A stretch of DNA of 39,839 nucleotides from JBEPVZ01 sp041690695 (GCA_041690695.1 JBEPVZ010000006.1:1-39839); one strand, 5' to 3'; counted from the stretch's first letter, positions 1-8,720 are shown. Notes: a model not told the origin generated them from the letters alone. Made by a program: numbers and translations.

Positions 1-2
1 TT

Positions 3-161
3 GTCAATTTGACTGATTTATCCGTCATGTTATCAAACTTTACTAAAGTCTCAACCCAACCTGACTTCCCAACTGGGCTGGATATTAATAATGATGGAAT
101 TATTAATTCCCTAGATTTTGCCTCTGAAATTAGCCTCCTTCGGTCTAACGGTAGTATATAA
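3..161 (+). CDS. C-terminal end of a dockerin-like protein (partial)
   Basis: The frame is open from the window edge and stops at TAA 159-161, giving 52 residues. It reads as two consecutive F-hand half-repeats: an incomplete VNLTDLSVMLSNF, then LDINNDGIINSLDFASEI. The second contains the full calcium-binding pattern D-x-N-x-D-G-x-x-N-x-x-D of type I dockerins. Dockerins bind cohesin domains and usually sit at the C-terminus of secreted proteins, which fits this position. The rest of the protein lies upstream of the window, so its catalytic or surface role cannot be told. The next gene's -10 box overlaps the stop codon. Confidence 0.7.
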   Translation, partial: VNLTDLSVMLSNFTKVSTQPDFPTGLDINNDGIINSLDFASEISLLRSNGSI

Positions 162-162
162 T
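157..162 (+). promoter_or_regulatory. -10 box of thpR, leaderless arrangement
   Basis: A perfect TATAAT ends 6 nt before the ATG at 169, so transcription would begin at or next to the start codon. No Shine-Dalgarno and no convincing -35 hexamer are visible. This favours the ATG at 169 over starts further upstream. Confidence 0.5.
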
Positions 163-168
163 TCTATT

Positions 169-735
169 ATGCAGTCGATGCGTTTTTTTATTGCTCTGGA
201 AATTCCAGAAATTAATCAGCCCGAACTAAAACGGGTTCAAGATGAAGTTGCCAAACTTATTCCAGGACTTAGGATGACTGATTCAGATAAGTTACACCTA
301 ACGCTCGCTTTCGTCGGTGAAGAACCACTTGATTTAAAAGAATCTTTAGTCGAGGTCTTAAATCATGCCGCCAAAGAGATTAAACCATTTGAACTTACCC
401 CGGCTTATCTTGATGGCTTCCCAAGAATCCATGAATTTACAACTCTTTGGGTGGGTGTTAAAGGCGATATTGATAAGTTAGTAATTATTAGAGAGCGGAT
501 CAAAGATGGTTTACAAGCTTTAAATATTGCGGTTGATGAGAGAAGATTTACTCCTCACATTGCCATCGCCAAAGCCAACTTTCAAAAAATAGACACTACC
601 GTTGAAGAAAAACTCCAAGAGATGATGAGCCAACAAACTTTTCAACCAATTACAGTTTCATCAATTAAGCTATTTGAATCAATCGCTAGTGAGGGAACCC
701 ACCAACATAATCTCCTGGCGGAAATAAAATTTTAA
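169..735 (+). CDS. thpR: RNA 2',3'-cyclic phosphodiesterase / 2'-5' RNA ligase family (ThpR)
   Basis: This is a 188-residue protein of the 2H phosphoesterase family, which hydrolyses 2',3'-cyclic phosphate RNA ends and can ligate tRNA halves through 2'-5' bonds. The N-terminus MRFFIALEIP is typical. The first catalytic H-x-T-x motif is HLTL at residues 43-46. The second is HIAI at 130-133, where the usual Thr is Ala. Length matches the family (about 180-190). The frame stays open back to 118, but the extension lies upstream of a TATAAT box, so I place the start at 169; 178 is a possible alternative. tsaD begins one base after the stop, so the two are probably cotranscribed. Confidence 0.88.
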   Translation: MQSMRFFIALEIPEINQPELKRVQDEVAKLIPGLRMTDSDKLHLTLAFVGEEPLDLKESLVEVLNHAAKEIKPFELTPAYLDGFPRIHEFTTLWVGVKGDIDKLVIIRERIKDGLQALNIAVDERRFTPHIAIAKANFQKIDTTVEEKLQEMMSQQTFQPITVSSIKLFESIASEGTHQHNLLAEIKF

Positions 736-736
736 A

Positions 737-1756
737 ATGACCATTTTGGCAATTGAATCAAGCTGCGACGAGACCGGATGTGCTGTAGCTACAAGTTTAT
801 CAGGACGAATAAAAATTGTATCCAGTACAATAGCCTCATCACTGCTAATACAGTCTAAACATGGAGGAGTTATTCCCGAGCAAGCTGCTCGAGAGCAACT
901 TAAATCAATCATTCCCATCATCGATGAAGCCCTAACTCAAGCTCAAATAAGCCATGAAGGGATCGACGCCATTGCTGTCGTTGAAGGACCTGGTTTAATT
1001 GGCTCATTGTTAGTCGGAGTTGAGACTGCTAAAACTTTAGCCTTAATTTGGAATAAACCTTTAATTTCAGTTAATCATTTATTGGCCCACTTCTATGCCA
1101 ACTTCATAGATCTGGGTAATAATAGTGTTCCTAACTTCCCTTTCCTGGGCCTTTTAGTATCGGGTGGACATACTGACTTGGTTTTATGTAAAGATCATGA
1201 TCAGATTGAATACCTCGGTGGAACCCGTGATGACGCCGCTGGAGAATGTTTTGATAAATGTGCACGATTGATGGGATTACCCTATCCCGGTGGGCCTGTC
1301 ATCTCAAAGCTGGCTGAGACTGGTGATCCGAAGGCATTTAAACTACCTCGGCCGATGATTGGCTCAAAAGACTTGGAACTATCATTCTCTGGTCTTAAAA
1401 CTGCCGTAGCAACTTTAATTGAACATACGGCTGTTACAGACTTAAACCGGAACGATTTAGCTGCATCTATCCAACAAGCCATTATTGACTGCCTGGTCAC
1501 TAAAACCTTACAGGCTTTGAAGCAAACCGGTGTTAACCAATTAGTGGTGGCAGGAGGAGTGGCCGCTAATCAGAAATTGATCACCGATCTAAAAATCGCT
1601 CTAAAATCGATGGATGAAAAGATCGACTTCTATTCCCCACCAGTTGAATACTGTACTGATAATGCCGCCATGGTGGCCGCTCGGGCCTTCTTTGAAAAGC
1701 CTGTCAAAGATATTTTTAGCTTACAAGCTAATCCAAATTTATCTTTAAGAAACTAA
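737..1756 (+). CDS. tsaD: tRNA N6-adenosine threonylcarbamoyltransferase TsaD
   Basis: TsaD transfers the threonylcarbamoyl group to A37 of ANN-decoding tRNAs (t6A synthesis), working with TsaB, TsaE and TsaC, none of which is in this window. At 339 residues it is full length for the Kae1/TsaD family. Visible landmarks are ESSCDETGCAV at the N-terminus, the metal-binding histidine pair in NHLLAH (H114 and H118), LVSGGHTDLVL, the block DDAAGECFDKCARLMGLPYPGG, FSGLKTA, VAGGVAANQKL and the late Asp in CTDNAAMVAARA. The ATG follows the thpR stop by one base. The two genes form a small RNA-processing operon. Confidence 0.97.
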   Translation: MTILAIESSCDETGCAVATSLSGRIKIVSSTIASSLLIQSKHGGVIPEQAAREQLKSIIPIIDEALTQAQISHEGIDAIAVVEGPGLIGSLLVGVETAKTLALIWNKPLISVNHLLAHFYANFIDLGNNSVPNFPFLGLLVSGGHTDLVLCKDHDQIEYLGGTRDDAAGECFDKCARLMGLPYPGGPVISKLAETGDPKAFKLPRPMIGSKDLELSFSGLKTAVATLIEHTAVTDLNRNDLAASIQQAIIDCLVTKTLQALKQTGVNQLVVAGGVAANQKLITDLKIALKSMDEKIDFYSPPVEYCTDNAAMVAARAFFEKPVKDIFSLQANPNLSLRN

Positions 1757-1794
1757 CAAGCGATTTTTTACTTGGTAAGATCCAGGTTAGATTT

Positions 1795-1823
1795 ACGATT
1801 AAAGATTAAAGAATCGTTAATCG
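1795..1823. repeat. Degenerate inverted/tandem repeat in the tsaD downstream spacer
   Basis: The 7-base arm CGATTAA (1796-1802) is perfectly complementary to TTAATCG (1817-1823), and GATTAAA is repeated in tandem inside. A hairpin could form in the tsaD mRNA tail, but no T-run follows, so it is not a classic intrinsic terminator. Confidence 0.5.
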
Positions 1824-1866
1824 CCCAATATCGAAATTAGGATTATCCTCGCCAAAAAATCTATCT

Positions 1867-1895
1867 TTGAAAATCGATTACTAAAGAAGTATACT
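1867..1895 (+). promoter_or_regulatory. Promoter of the 1932 gene
   Basis: TTGAAA (1867-1872), a 17-bp spacer and TATACT (1890-1895) make a near-consensus sigma-70 type promoter. The predicted mRNA start near 1902 leaves a leader of about 30 nt holding the AAAGGAGG ribosome-binding site. Confidence 0.6.
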
Positions 1896-1913
1896 TTCAG
1901 CCAATATTGTCCC

Positions 1914-1921
1914 AAAGGAGG
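1914..1921 (+). promoter_or_regulatory. Strong Shine-Dalgarno of the 1932 gene
   Basis: AAAGGAGG lies about 10 nt before the ATG at 1932 and fixes that start. It stands out because most genes in this window lack any such site. Confidence 0.7.
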
Positions 1922-1931
1922 GGCTGGTTTA

Positions 1932-2288
1932 ATGGCAATGCAAGAAAATGATAACCTAAATCCTTGGCGAGTAGATGTAAAAAGTATATTAGCTCTACCA
2001 ACCATTCCAGAAGGTGACCAGCAAGTTCTGAGGATAGCTGCAAGACATAAACTCAAAGATTGTCAGCTGTGGCAAGAAACCGTAGTACAAATTGGTCAAA
2101 ACAACCCGGTTAGTTGGCAAAATGGACTCAGGCGAGTCTATATTAAGCAAGCTCTTTCAAGTATTACAGTAGAAATGGCTGATCCAATACACCCACACCT
2201 AAGAACTTACCATACATATCGTTATGATTTAGATCAACCAAAAGTCCTTCTCCGTTTCCGACTACAAGAAATTAGAGAGTTAGACTAG
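1932..2288 (+). CDS. Hypothetical protein, 118 aa
   Basis: I do not recognise this small soluble protein. It has no signal peptide or membrane segment and no cysteine cluster. It is rich in Gln, Arg and His, with a C-terminal half (residues 75-118) that looks like alternating beta strands and ends in a charged helix. A near-consensus promoter (1867-1895) and the strongest ribosome-binding site in the window precede it, so it is probably a genuinely expressed, separately transcribed gene. It sits between tsaD and valS, two tRNA-related genes, but that is not enough to assign a function. Confidence 0.7.
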   Translation: MAMQENDNLNPWRVDVKSILALPTIPEGDQQVLRIAARHKLKDCQLWQETVVQIGQNNPVSWQNGLRRVYIKQALSSITVEMADPIHPHLRTYHTYRYDLDQPKVLLRFRLQEIRELD

Positions 2289-2296
2289 CCTCAAGC

Positions 2297-2325
2297 TTCC
2301 CAGATTTAGCTTCCAGTAGTATACT
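2297..2325 (+). promoter_or_regulatory. Promoter of valS, leaderless arrangement
   Basis: TATACT (2320-2325) ends 6 nt before the valS ATG at 2332. A weak -35 candidate, TTCCCA (2297-2302), lies 17 bp upstream of it. No Shine-Dalgarno is present, so the mRNA would start at the initiation codon. Confidence 0.45.
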
Positions 2326-2331
2326 TAGCCC

Positions 2332-4464
2332 ATGGATAAAACTAAAACAGAAGCAGACTGGTACAAATTCTGGGAAAAATCAGGCTTTTTTAAAGCTGAT
2401 CCAAAGTCAGATAAAAAACCATATTCCCTGCTGATGCCGCCACCGAATCTAACTGGTGATCCTCACTTAGGCCATGCCATGCAGCACGCCATTTTAGACT
2501 CATTGGCGAGGTTTAAAAGGATGCAAGGCTATGATACTCTCCTACTCCCTGGCGTTGATCATGCTGGTATTCAATTTGAAGGCACCTTTACTAAACTTTT
2601 AGCTAAAGAAAATTTATCTAAATATAATTTAAGCCGTGAAGAGTGGTTGAAGAAGGCTTGGCAATTTCGAGACGATGTTTATAAAGCCTTTCACCAAACC
2701 TGGAGTATCTTTGGTATTTCGGCTGATTGGTCAAGAGAAGTTTTTACGCTTGAGGAAAAGGTTCAAACTGGGGTGGTAGAAGAATTTCAAACTTTTTGGG
2801 ATCAAGATCTTCTCTATAAAGGCGCCTATATCGTTCAATGGTGCCCTAAATGTGGTACCGCCATTGAAGATTTAGAGATGGAGTATGAAGAGCGCAAAGA
2901 GAAGCTCTATTACATAAATTACTTGATTGATGGCCTACCAAATCCTGAGTATATTACAATCGCCACAGCCCGTCCGGAAACGATCGCAGCTGACGTGGCT
3001 ATTGCCATTTATCCCAAACACCCCAAATATGCCAAATTTATTGGTAAAAAGGCAATCAATCCTTTTACTCAAACCGAGCTACCAATTATCGAAGATAAAC
3101 GGGTCGAAAAAGATTTTGGAACTGGAGCTTTAAAGATAACTCCTGGTCATGATTTACTTGATTACGAGATTGGTAAAGATCATAACTTGGCGATTCTGCA
3201 CGTTGTAGGCAAAGATGGCAAGATTACCGAACTTGATGATCATTTAAAAGGCTTAAATATTATTGAAGCCAGGGAAAAAGCAGTTGGTAAGCTTCATGAG
3301 TTAGGTTTACTCGACAAAGCTGAAGACTATAGTCATTCCGTGCCAATTTGTGAGCGCAGTAAAAACGCGGTTGAGCCACTAATATCTGAGGAATGGTTCA
3401 TTAAGATGCAGCCATTGGCTGATAAAGCTTTAAAACATATTAAAGAAGTTGGCTTTGCACCTAAAAATTATCAGAAAATTCTAACCGATTGGATCGAAAA
3501 AATTCATGATTGGTCGATTTCCAGATCACTGTGGTGGGGGCATCGTATTCCAGTATGGTATTGTCAGAAGTCCAATCCTCACCACTCAGTCGGTAAAAAC
3601 CAAGATCTGACGATATCGCTAAATAAACCGACAATCAAATGCCCTAATTGTGGATCAACAGAGTGGGTACAAGACGATCAAGTTCTGGACACTTGGTTTT
3701 CATCAGGAATGTGGCCAATGATAACGTTGGGGTGGCCTAAGGAGACTGAGGATTTTAAGAAATATTTCCCATGGGATTTTGAGATTTCAGCTCCTGAGAT
3801 TCGCTATCTCTGGATTGCTCGAATGATTATGTTGAGTTTGTGGTTTAAAGATCAAATTCCTTTTAAGGATATGTTTTTTCATGGCACTTTACGCGCTATG
3901 GACGGCAAAAAGATGTCCAAATCTTTAGGTAATGGTATTTTTCCGAAAGATCTAATTGATCAGTGGGGAACAGATTCAACACGGATGTTTCTTTATAGTT
4001 ATGCTGCACCAGGGCGAGATGGTCGGTTAAACCGTCAGATTGCTGATGAAAGATGTAAGAACTTTAGAAACTTTGGGACTAAGCTTAGAAATATCGAAAG
4101 GTTTATCGTCGAGTTAAAACCAGAGGGAGCTGACGAATCAGAGGGGAAAGAAGGGTTAGATGATAAAAACATCAAGGATGAGTTAAATCAGACTATTACC
4201 AAAGTTACCAGTCATTTGGAAAGCTTTAACCTTCATCTTGCAACTGAGGAGATTTACGACTTTTTATGGCATAAGTTTGCCGATGTCTATATTGAGAAAA
4301 CCAAAGATCGAAGAGCTGAAGCCCAGCCAACTTTGGAGTACGTTTTTAAAACCGCACTGGAGTTACTCCATCCCTTCATGCCTTTTATTACCGAGGAATT
4401 GTGGCAAAAATTGCCGCATCAAGGCCAATCTATCATGTTGGCCGAATGGCCTAAGGTCGAATAG
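2332..4464 (+). CDS. valS: Valyl-tRNA synthetase
   Basis: This class Ia synthetase charges tRNA-Val. The HIGH box is HLGH at 45-48 within PPPNLTGDPHLGHAM, and the KMSKS loop is exact at 527-531 (GKKMSKSLGNG). Between them lie a zinc-ribbon-like CPKCG, the CP1 editing domain (TARPETIAADVA, then GTGALKITPGHD), WWGHRIPVWYC, a second Cys pair in CPNCG, and the Val-specific DQVLDTWFSSGMWP. The anticodon-binding helical domain fills the C-terminus. At 710 residues it is well below the usual 850-950. The protein ends at LPHQGQSIMLAEWPKVE, where the family normally continues into a C-terminal coiled-coil tRNA-binding arm, so that arm is absent. The stop is genuine, with no frame continuation seen. 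Confidence 0.96.
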   Translation: MDKTKTEADWYKFWEKSGFFKADPKSDKKPYSLLMPPPNLTGDPHLGHAMQHAILDSLARFKRMQGYDTLLLPGVDHAGIQFEGTFTKLLAKENLSKYNLSREEWLKKAWQFRDDVYKAFHQTWSIFGISADWSREVFTLEEKVQTGVVEEFQTFWDQDLLYKGAYIVQWCPKCGTAIEDLEMEYEERKEKLYYINYLIDGLPNPEYITIATARPETIAADVAIAIYPKHPKYAKFIGKKAINPFTQTELPIIEDKRVEKDFGTGALKITPGHDLLDYEIGKDHNLAILHVVGKDGKITELDDHLKGLNIIEAREKAVGKLHELGLLDKAEDYSHSVPICERSKNAVEPLISEEWFIKMQPLADKALKHIKEVGFAPKNYQKILTDWIEKIHDWSISRSLWWGHRIPVWYCQKSNPHHSVGKNQDLTISLNKPTIKCPNCGSTEWVQDDQVLDTWFSSGMWPMITLGWPKETEDFKKYFPWDFEISAPEIRYLWIARMIMLSLWFKDQIPFKDMFFHGTLRAMDGKKMSKSLGNGIFPKDLIDQWGTDSTRMFLYSYAAPGRDGRLNRQIADERCKNFRNFGTKLRNIERFIVELKPEGADESEGKEGLDDKNIKDELNQTITKVTSHLESFNLHLATEEIYDFLWHKFADVYIEKTKDRRAEAQPTLEYVFKTALELLHPFMPFITEELWQKLPHQGQSIMLAEWPKVE

Positions 4465-4491
4465 TTTTGGTAACACGTGCCAGTGATTAGC

Positions 4492-5244
4492 TTATTCTTT
4501 TGGAGGTTCTTCAGTAGATTCGTTTGACTCAGTTGCGACTTCCCCATCTTCAGTTGCTTCACCCTCAGTAGCACCTTCTTCACCTTCAGCGGGAGCTTCT
4601 CCGCCTTCTTCAGCAACAGCTGCTTCTTGAGCTGCAGCAGCTTCAGCTTGTTGTTCTTCCAGTAATTTCTTCATCTCTTCAGTGACGGCGGTATCAAGTT
4701 TGACAACTACTTCTTCAGGTTCAGCTAAAACAGTAATTTTAGAATGATCATAGCTTAATTGATTAACGGTAATGACATCACCAATCTCTTTAAGGGTCGA
4801 GATATTAACTTCTAAACTTTCAATTAAGTCCGCAGGCAAAGCTTCTACTTGAACTTCGCTAAGTGGCTGCAGAACAACAGTTTCTCCTAAATGGACAGAT
4901 TCGGGTTCATCACCAATTAAATTAATTGGGACTGGAACCGTAACTTTAACAGATAAATTAACTTGATAGAAATCAACATGGAGTAAGTTACCAGTTAAAG
5001 CATGATGTTGAAGATCACGGATTAAAACTGGTCGAATTTTATCAACCCCAATTTTTAAATCGACCAATCCAGTTTCACCAGCTTGGGCTAAAACTTTAGC
5101 AAACTCTTTAGCATTGACTGAAACATGCTCAGTTTCTAAACCTTTACCAAAAACATGTCCAGGCACAAGCCCTTCTTTACGAAGTTGTTTAACTTTTCGT
5201 CCTAAAATTATACGCTCATCAGCCTTTAAAGCAATTCTATCCAT
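4492..5244 (-). CDS. rplY: 50S ribosomal protein L25 (general stress protein CTC form)
   Basis: This is a 250-residue L25/CTC protein that binds 5S rRNA. The N-terminal L25 beta-barrel (about 1-92) shows GRKVKQLRKEGLVPG, VFGKG and LHVDFYQV. The C-terminal TL5-like beta domain (about 93-185) includes VPVPINLIGDEPES and the SLEVNISTL block. Residues 190-250 form a very acidic Glu/Ala/Gly tail, as in many CTC homologues but long here. It is convergent with valS (27 nt apart) and no intrinsic terminator is visible between them. A TATGAT-like -10 lies 15 nt before its ATG. Confidence 0.95.
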   Translation of the reverse strand: MDRIALKADERIILGRKVKQLRKEGLVPGHVFGKGLETEHVSVNAKEFAKVLAQAGETGLVDLKIGVDKIRPVLIRDLQHHALTGNLLHVDFYQVNLSVKVTVPVPINLIGDEPESVHLGETVVLQPLSEVQVEALPADLIESLEVNISTLKEIGDVITVNQLSYDHSKITVLAEPEEVVVKLDTAVTEEMKKLLEEQQAEAAAAQEAAVAEEGGEAPAEGEEGATEGEATEDGEVATESNESTEEPPKE

Positions 5245-5296
5245 AACGCCTGGTAATGTATCATATTCCGTGGGTAGGAAGCAAGTTCAGCTGATA

Positions 5297-8245
5297 CTAC
5301 TGCTTTTCCAGACTAACTTTGAAAGTCTTATCTGTCACCAAATTAGTTGATAAATCAACTTCTTGCTTTGACATAGTCGTATCCCCGCCCTCAACCTTAG
5401 CAATATTTTCATTAATCGGATACGTTAGTTGCCAGTTAAACGGATCTTCAAAAGTCCCCGGTTCTTTTTGAACAGTCAATTGATACTGAGCTTGATTATC
5501 AACCCCGAAACCTAAAGTTGAGTTCAACTGATATTCTAAAATTAAGACCTGACTCTCCTTAGGGGCAACCGATAAAAGCATCGAATAACCGGTTCGACCA
5601 TAATCTGAAAAACTGGTCACCTCGGGCAGAATATCACGTTCACCGACGGTAGCTCGAGTCAGTTTTGTTCCAGCTGGTAAATAAACTCTTAAACGGTTTT
5701 TGTAAGCCCCAGCCGGAAAAACATCTGATGGACTGCTATTTTGATAGGTCAATTTAAGTTTATGAAAAATTTTACCGTCCGTCCCGAGTGAAGTATCCAA
5801 GAAGTAGCTTCTTTGAAGATAATAGTTAGCTTTATTCGCTCCTAAGTTAGCATCGACAACCGCCAGAAAGTCATTGACCGATGCTGATTGGGATGCAACT
5901 TCCCCACCTGAAAGCTTTGGAAAAGCCCCACTCCAATTGGCTGCTCCCAGATAAGATTGATCAACGGTATCGTTTAAATAAATTAACATATGCTTTTGAT
6001 CAAAAGACTGGTTAACCGCCCCGATAATGGCTGGCCAGTTTTGATTGGATAAAAAGAACAACTTATTAAATAAAGCATTTTCCAAATCAGCCAAATAGTT
6101 ATGTTTGGCTTGGCTGCCAGGAAAAAAACCAACTTCGGCATGACTAATAACTTTCTGGAAAAGATTATCTTTATTAATATTTTCACCATAATCAGGTAGG
6201 TTAAGGCCGCCAACCGCATCAACCAAATTAGACGAAGCCGTTAAGTCTAAACCGATCACTCCATCAACTGAGACGCCAGCCTCTTTTTTATAGAAAGATT
6301 CCGTTGTTAAAGCCGTCGTTGGAAAATCCGGATCAAAATTGGCATCTCTTAAAAAGTAGTCCTTTTGACCTAAATCAGATTTTATTTCCGGAGGAGGCTC
6401 AATATGATCTTTTAAATTGCCGTCCAGATTATAAATATCATCAACTTTAATATTTTTGATCTTGCCATTTTCAAAATCAAGTTGGCCATACGAACCAATA
6501 AAACCACCTGTTGGCCGAAGTTCCAAATTGTTTTGAAGTAACAGTAAATAACTTTTTTTACTACCTAATCCGGTAATATCGGGCAATAAATTGGCCATTA
6601 ATCTTGATTTATCGATTAAGTTGGAAAAAGTTATTAATTTAGTAGCGTAATCCGCCATCTGACCCTTAAAACTACCTGGAATCTGATTCAAAAAGGTTGG
6701 ATCGTTAACTAATACGCTGGCTTGATTAACATTAGTATCAGCCGCATTAAGCTCAGTTTGAGCCTGACTATATAGACTTGGTAAATCCCCCGTTTGGCTG
6801 CCGGAGATAATTTGACTAATGGATGCCAATTCTTGGGCACCTGTAACGGCATGGCTAGCACCACTGGTACCTTCTTGAAGTGCGAGCACTCCCCTCTCGC
6901 CTATTTTTAAATATGAATCCAAGAATCCAACTCGATGCAAAACCGACAACGAGCCAATTATCCCAGCTAAATTATCGACCGATCCCTGAGCTGATTTAAC
7001 TGACAATCTTGCTTGATTAAAATCACCTTTTTGAATAGCCTGATTGGCTTGGTTTAAGTTTTTTGCAACACTTACTCCGGCCCAAGCAAAACTGACGACC
7101 GGCCAAATTAAACCATAACCAATTAAAGTTAGACATATTAATAAACCCAGCCTCTTTGTAGAAAAAAATTTATGATGACTCCCCTGCTTGTTTTCTAAAT
7201 TCCCCTTATCATGCGATTTTTCATTAATTTGCGGGTTATTAAATGACCATTTTGGATTAGCAAATGGCAAGAGATTATTAACCGGCTTTGTTCTTTCGGC
7301 TAGCCTCTTGGACAAATCAATCGAGCCATGTTTAAAGTAGGTAATAGTTTCTTTGAGAGAATCAATTAATGGAGTTTTTGGTCTCCAAGACAACTCTTTA
7401 ACTGACTTTTGAAGGTTAGGACTAGTCCAGGCTGGCAAAGGGGTGATCTTTAAGCCTTTTTCTTCAAACCAGATCGGATCAAGCAATATCTGTTTTATTT
7501 CTGTAACCTGAATTGGTTGAAGCCTAGCACCATCATATATTTTGTGAGAAGTAGCTCCTGAAAAAACGCTTTTTAAAATTAAGGCCACCGCATCATCAAT
7601 ATAAAGCGCTCTACTTAAAAAAGTTGAGACAGGTTGTTCCTTTGCTAAATCCCCAGTTAAACTAGCTTTAATTAAACGTAACATCGGATCATTTTCCCGA
7701 AAATGCATCCTTGGTCCATAAACACCGCTTAAACGAATAATCCGACCATTAAGTTTTTTATGACGGACAAAGTTAGCCATATAGACTTCAGCTGATTTTA
7801 AATCCTCAAGCTCTGATGGAATTTTGCTTTCATATAATTCAAGGGTCGAAAGCATTGCGACCTTAGGAGAAAATTTAGCGCAAATATCCAAAAACTGGGC
7901 TAACCCAGATCGAAGAGTCGGCTGGTCTGACGAACTCTCACAAGCAAAAAAACCATAATCAAGCCTTGGTAGACCTAATTCAAGGTGATCAGTAATTGAT
8001 TGATCAATCAAGTGAAATCTTTTGTTTTTACTGGCCTCGATTAAATTTTCTCGAAAGCCTAAGGAGAAGTCATCGATACCAACAACCTGAATACCCTTTT
8101 TAAGTAATTGATCAGCAATTGAAGACCCAATAAAGCCCCCAACACCAAAGATTAAGGCTATGGGGTTGTTTCGCGAAAGAGAAATGCGCGGATTTTTGGT
8201 GATAGCATCGAGTTCATCAGCCACAAGTAAATCGTAGCGGTTCAC
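5297..8245 (-). CDS. NAD-dependent epimerase/dehydratase-like domain fused to a membrane-anchored DUF4012 domain
   Basis: At 982 residues this is a two-part protein. Residues about 28-340 are an extended SDR (sugar epimerase/dehydratase) fold: glycine motif G34-x-x-G37-x-x-G40, acidic VVGIDDF strand end, and RLSGVYGP. The catalytic Tyr-x3-Lys is not intact: near the expected place one reads either YMANF (no Lys) or LEDLK (no Tyr), so it may bind nucleotide without catalysis. A membrane helix at about 366-388 follows, then a helical linker, then a large DUF4012-like domain with NNLELRPTGGFIGSYG near 570. The C-terminal half is presumably extracytoplasmic. The start is GTG at 8245; no earlier in-frame ATG is better. 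Neighbouring flippase and ligase-like genes suggest cell-surface polysaccharide work. Confidence 0.82.
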   Translation of the reverse strand: MNRYDLLVADELDAITKNPRISLSRNNPIALIFGVGGFIGSSIADQLLKKGIQVVGIDDFSLGFRENLIEASKNKRFHLIDQSITDHLELGLPRLDYGFFACESSSDQPTLRSGLAQFLDICAKFSPKVAMLSTLELYESKIPSELEDLKSAEVYMANFVRHKKLNGRIIRLSGVYGPRMHFRENDPMLRLIKASLTGDLAKEQPVSTFLSRALYIDDAVALILKSVFSGATSHKIYDGARLQPIQVTEIKQILLDPIWFEEKGLKITPLPAWTSPNLQKSVKELSWRPKTPLIDSLKETITYFKHGSIDLSKRLAERTKPVNNLLPFANPKWSFNNPQINEKSHDKGNLENKQGSHHKFFSTKRLGLLICLTLIGYGLIWPVVSFAWAGVSVAKNLNQANQAIQKGDFNQARLSVKSAQGSVDNLAGIIGSLSVLHRVGFLDSYLKIGERGVLALQEGTSGASHAVTGAQELASISQIISGSQTGDLPSLYSQAQTELNAADTNVNQASVLVNDPTFLNQIPGSFKGQMADYATKLITFSNLIDKSRLMANLLPDITGLGSKKSYLLLLQNNLELRPTGGFIGSYGQLDFENGKIKNIKVDDIYNLDGNLKDHIEPPPEIKSDLGQKDYFLRDANFDPDFPTTALTTESFYKKEAGVSVDGVIGLDLTASSNLVDAVGGLNLPDYGENINKDNLFQKVISHAEVGFFPGSQAKHNYLADLENALFNKLFFLSNQNWPAIIGAVNQSFDQKHMLIYLNDTVDQSYLGAANWSGAFPKLSGGEVASQSASVNDFLAVVDANLGANKANYYLQRSYFLDTSLGTDGKIFHKLKLTYQNSSPSDVFPAGAYKNRLRVYLPAGTKLTRATVGERDILPEVTSFSDYGRTGYSMLLSVAPKESQVLILEYQLNSTLGFGVDNQAQYQLTVQKEPGTFEDPFNWQLTYPINENIAKVEGGDTTMSKQEVDLSTNLVTDKTFKVSLEKQ

Positions 8246-8303
8246 GTGGGCAAGTTCAAGTCAGCGGTTGATGAGGATTAGAATTAGATCCTTAAACTTG
8301 GTT

Positions 8304-8720
8304 CTAAACGATGGATTTATCTAAAGCGATGTTAGCTAACTTATCAGCAATAAAGTTTTCAGATCTAGGGATATGTTGATAAGAAAGGTTTCCAACTAGC
8401 CCTTCTATCTGCTTAATTCTGGTATGAAGTTCCAAAATACCTGGATTCTTAACCTTATACCTGCCTGATAGTTGTTCAACCATAAGCTGAGAATCAGCCA
8501 AAACCTTAATCTGATGAGGACCTTTACGGGAATAGTTTGCTTGAACATATTCTAAGGCTTTAATAACCGCAGTATATTCAGCAATGTTATTCGTAGTTGT
8601 TCCCAGGGTTTGACCTTCTTGATGAAGAATGACCCCTGCATCTGATTTGATTAAAAAGCTATAGGCAGCCGCGCCGGGATTTCCGCGAGACGCGCCATCG
8701 GTATTAATTATTAGATTCAT
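8304..8720 (-). CDS. rnhA: Ribonuclease H family protein (RNase HI type)
   Basis: This 138-residue protein has the RNase H fold that cuts RNA in RNA-DNA hybrids. The four acidic catalytic residues are recognisable: D8 in NTDGASRGNPG, E48 in NNIAEYT, D76 in LADSQLMVEQLSG and D126 in ENFIADKLAN. The YKVKNPGI and HIPRSEN segments resemble the archaeal/plant-like branch rather than E. coli RnhA. An AAGGA sequence lies just before the ATG. Its start overlaps the end of the flippase gene by 17 nt, so it is in the same transcript. The symbol is assigned by family only; orthology to E. coli rnhA is not claimed. Confidence 0.9.
   Translation of the reverse strand: MNLIINTDGASRGNPGAAAYSFLIKSDAGVILHQEGQTLGTTTNNIAEYTAVIKALEYVQANYSRKGPHQIKVLADSQLMVEQLSGRYKVKNPGILELHTRIKQIEGLVGNLSYQHIPRSENFIADKLANIALDKSIV

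Noticed and set aside
1757..1931. tRNA gene in the spacer before the 1932 gene
   Set aside because: No T-loop GTTCRA block or cloverleaf could be drawn. The fold seen is only a short inverted repeat.
4465..4491. Terminator between convergent valS and rplY
   Set aside because: The 27-nt gap has no stem followed by a T-run. The same holds for 16458-16463 and 28728-28730.
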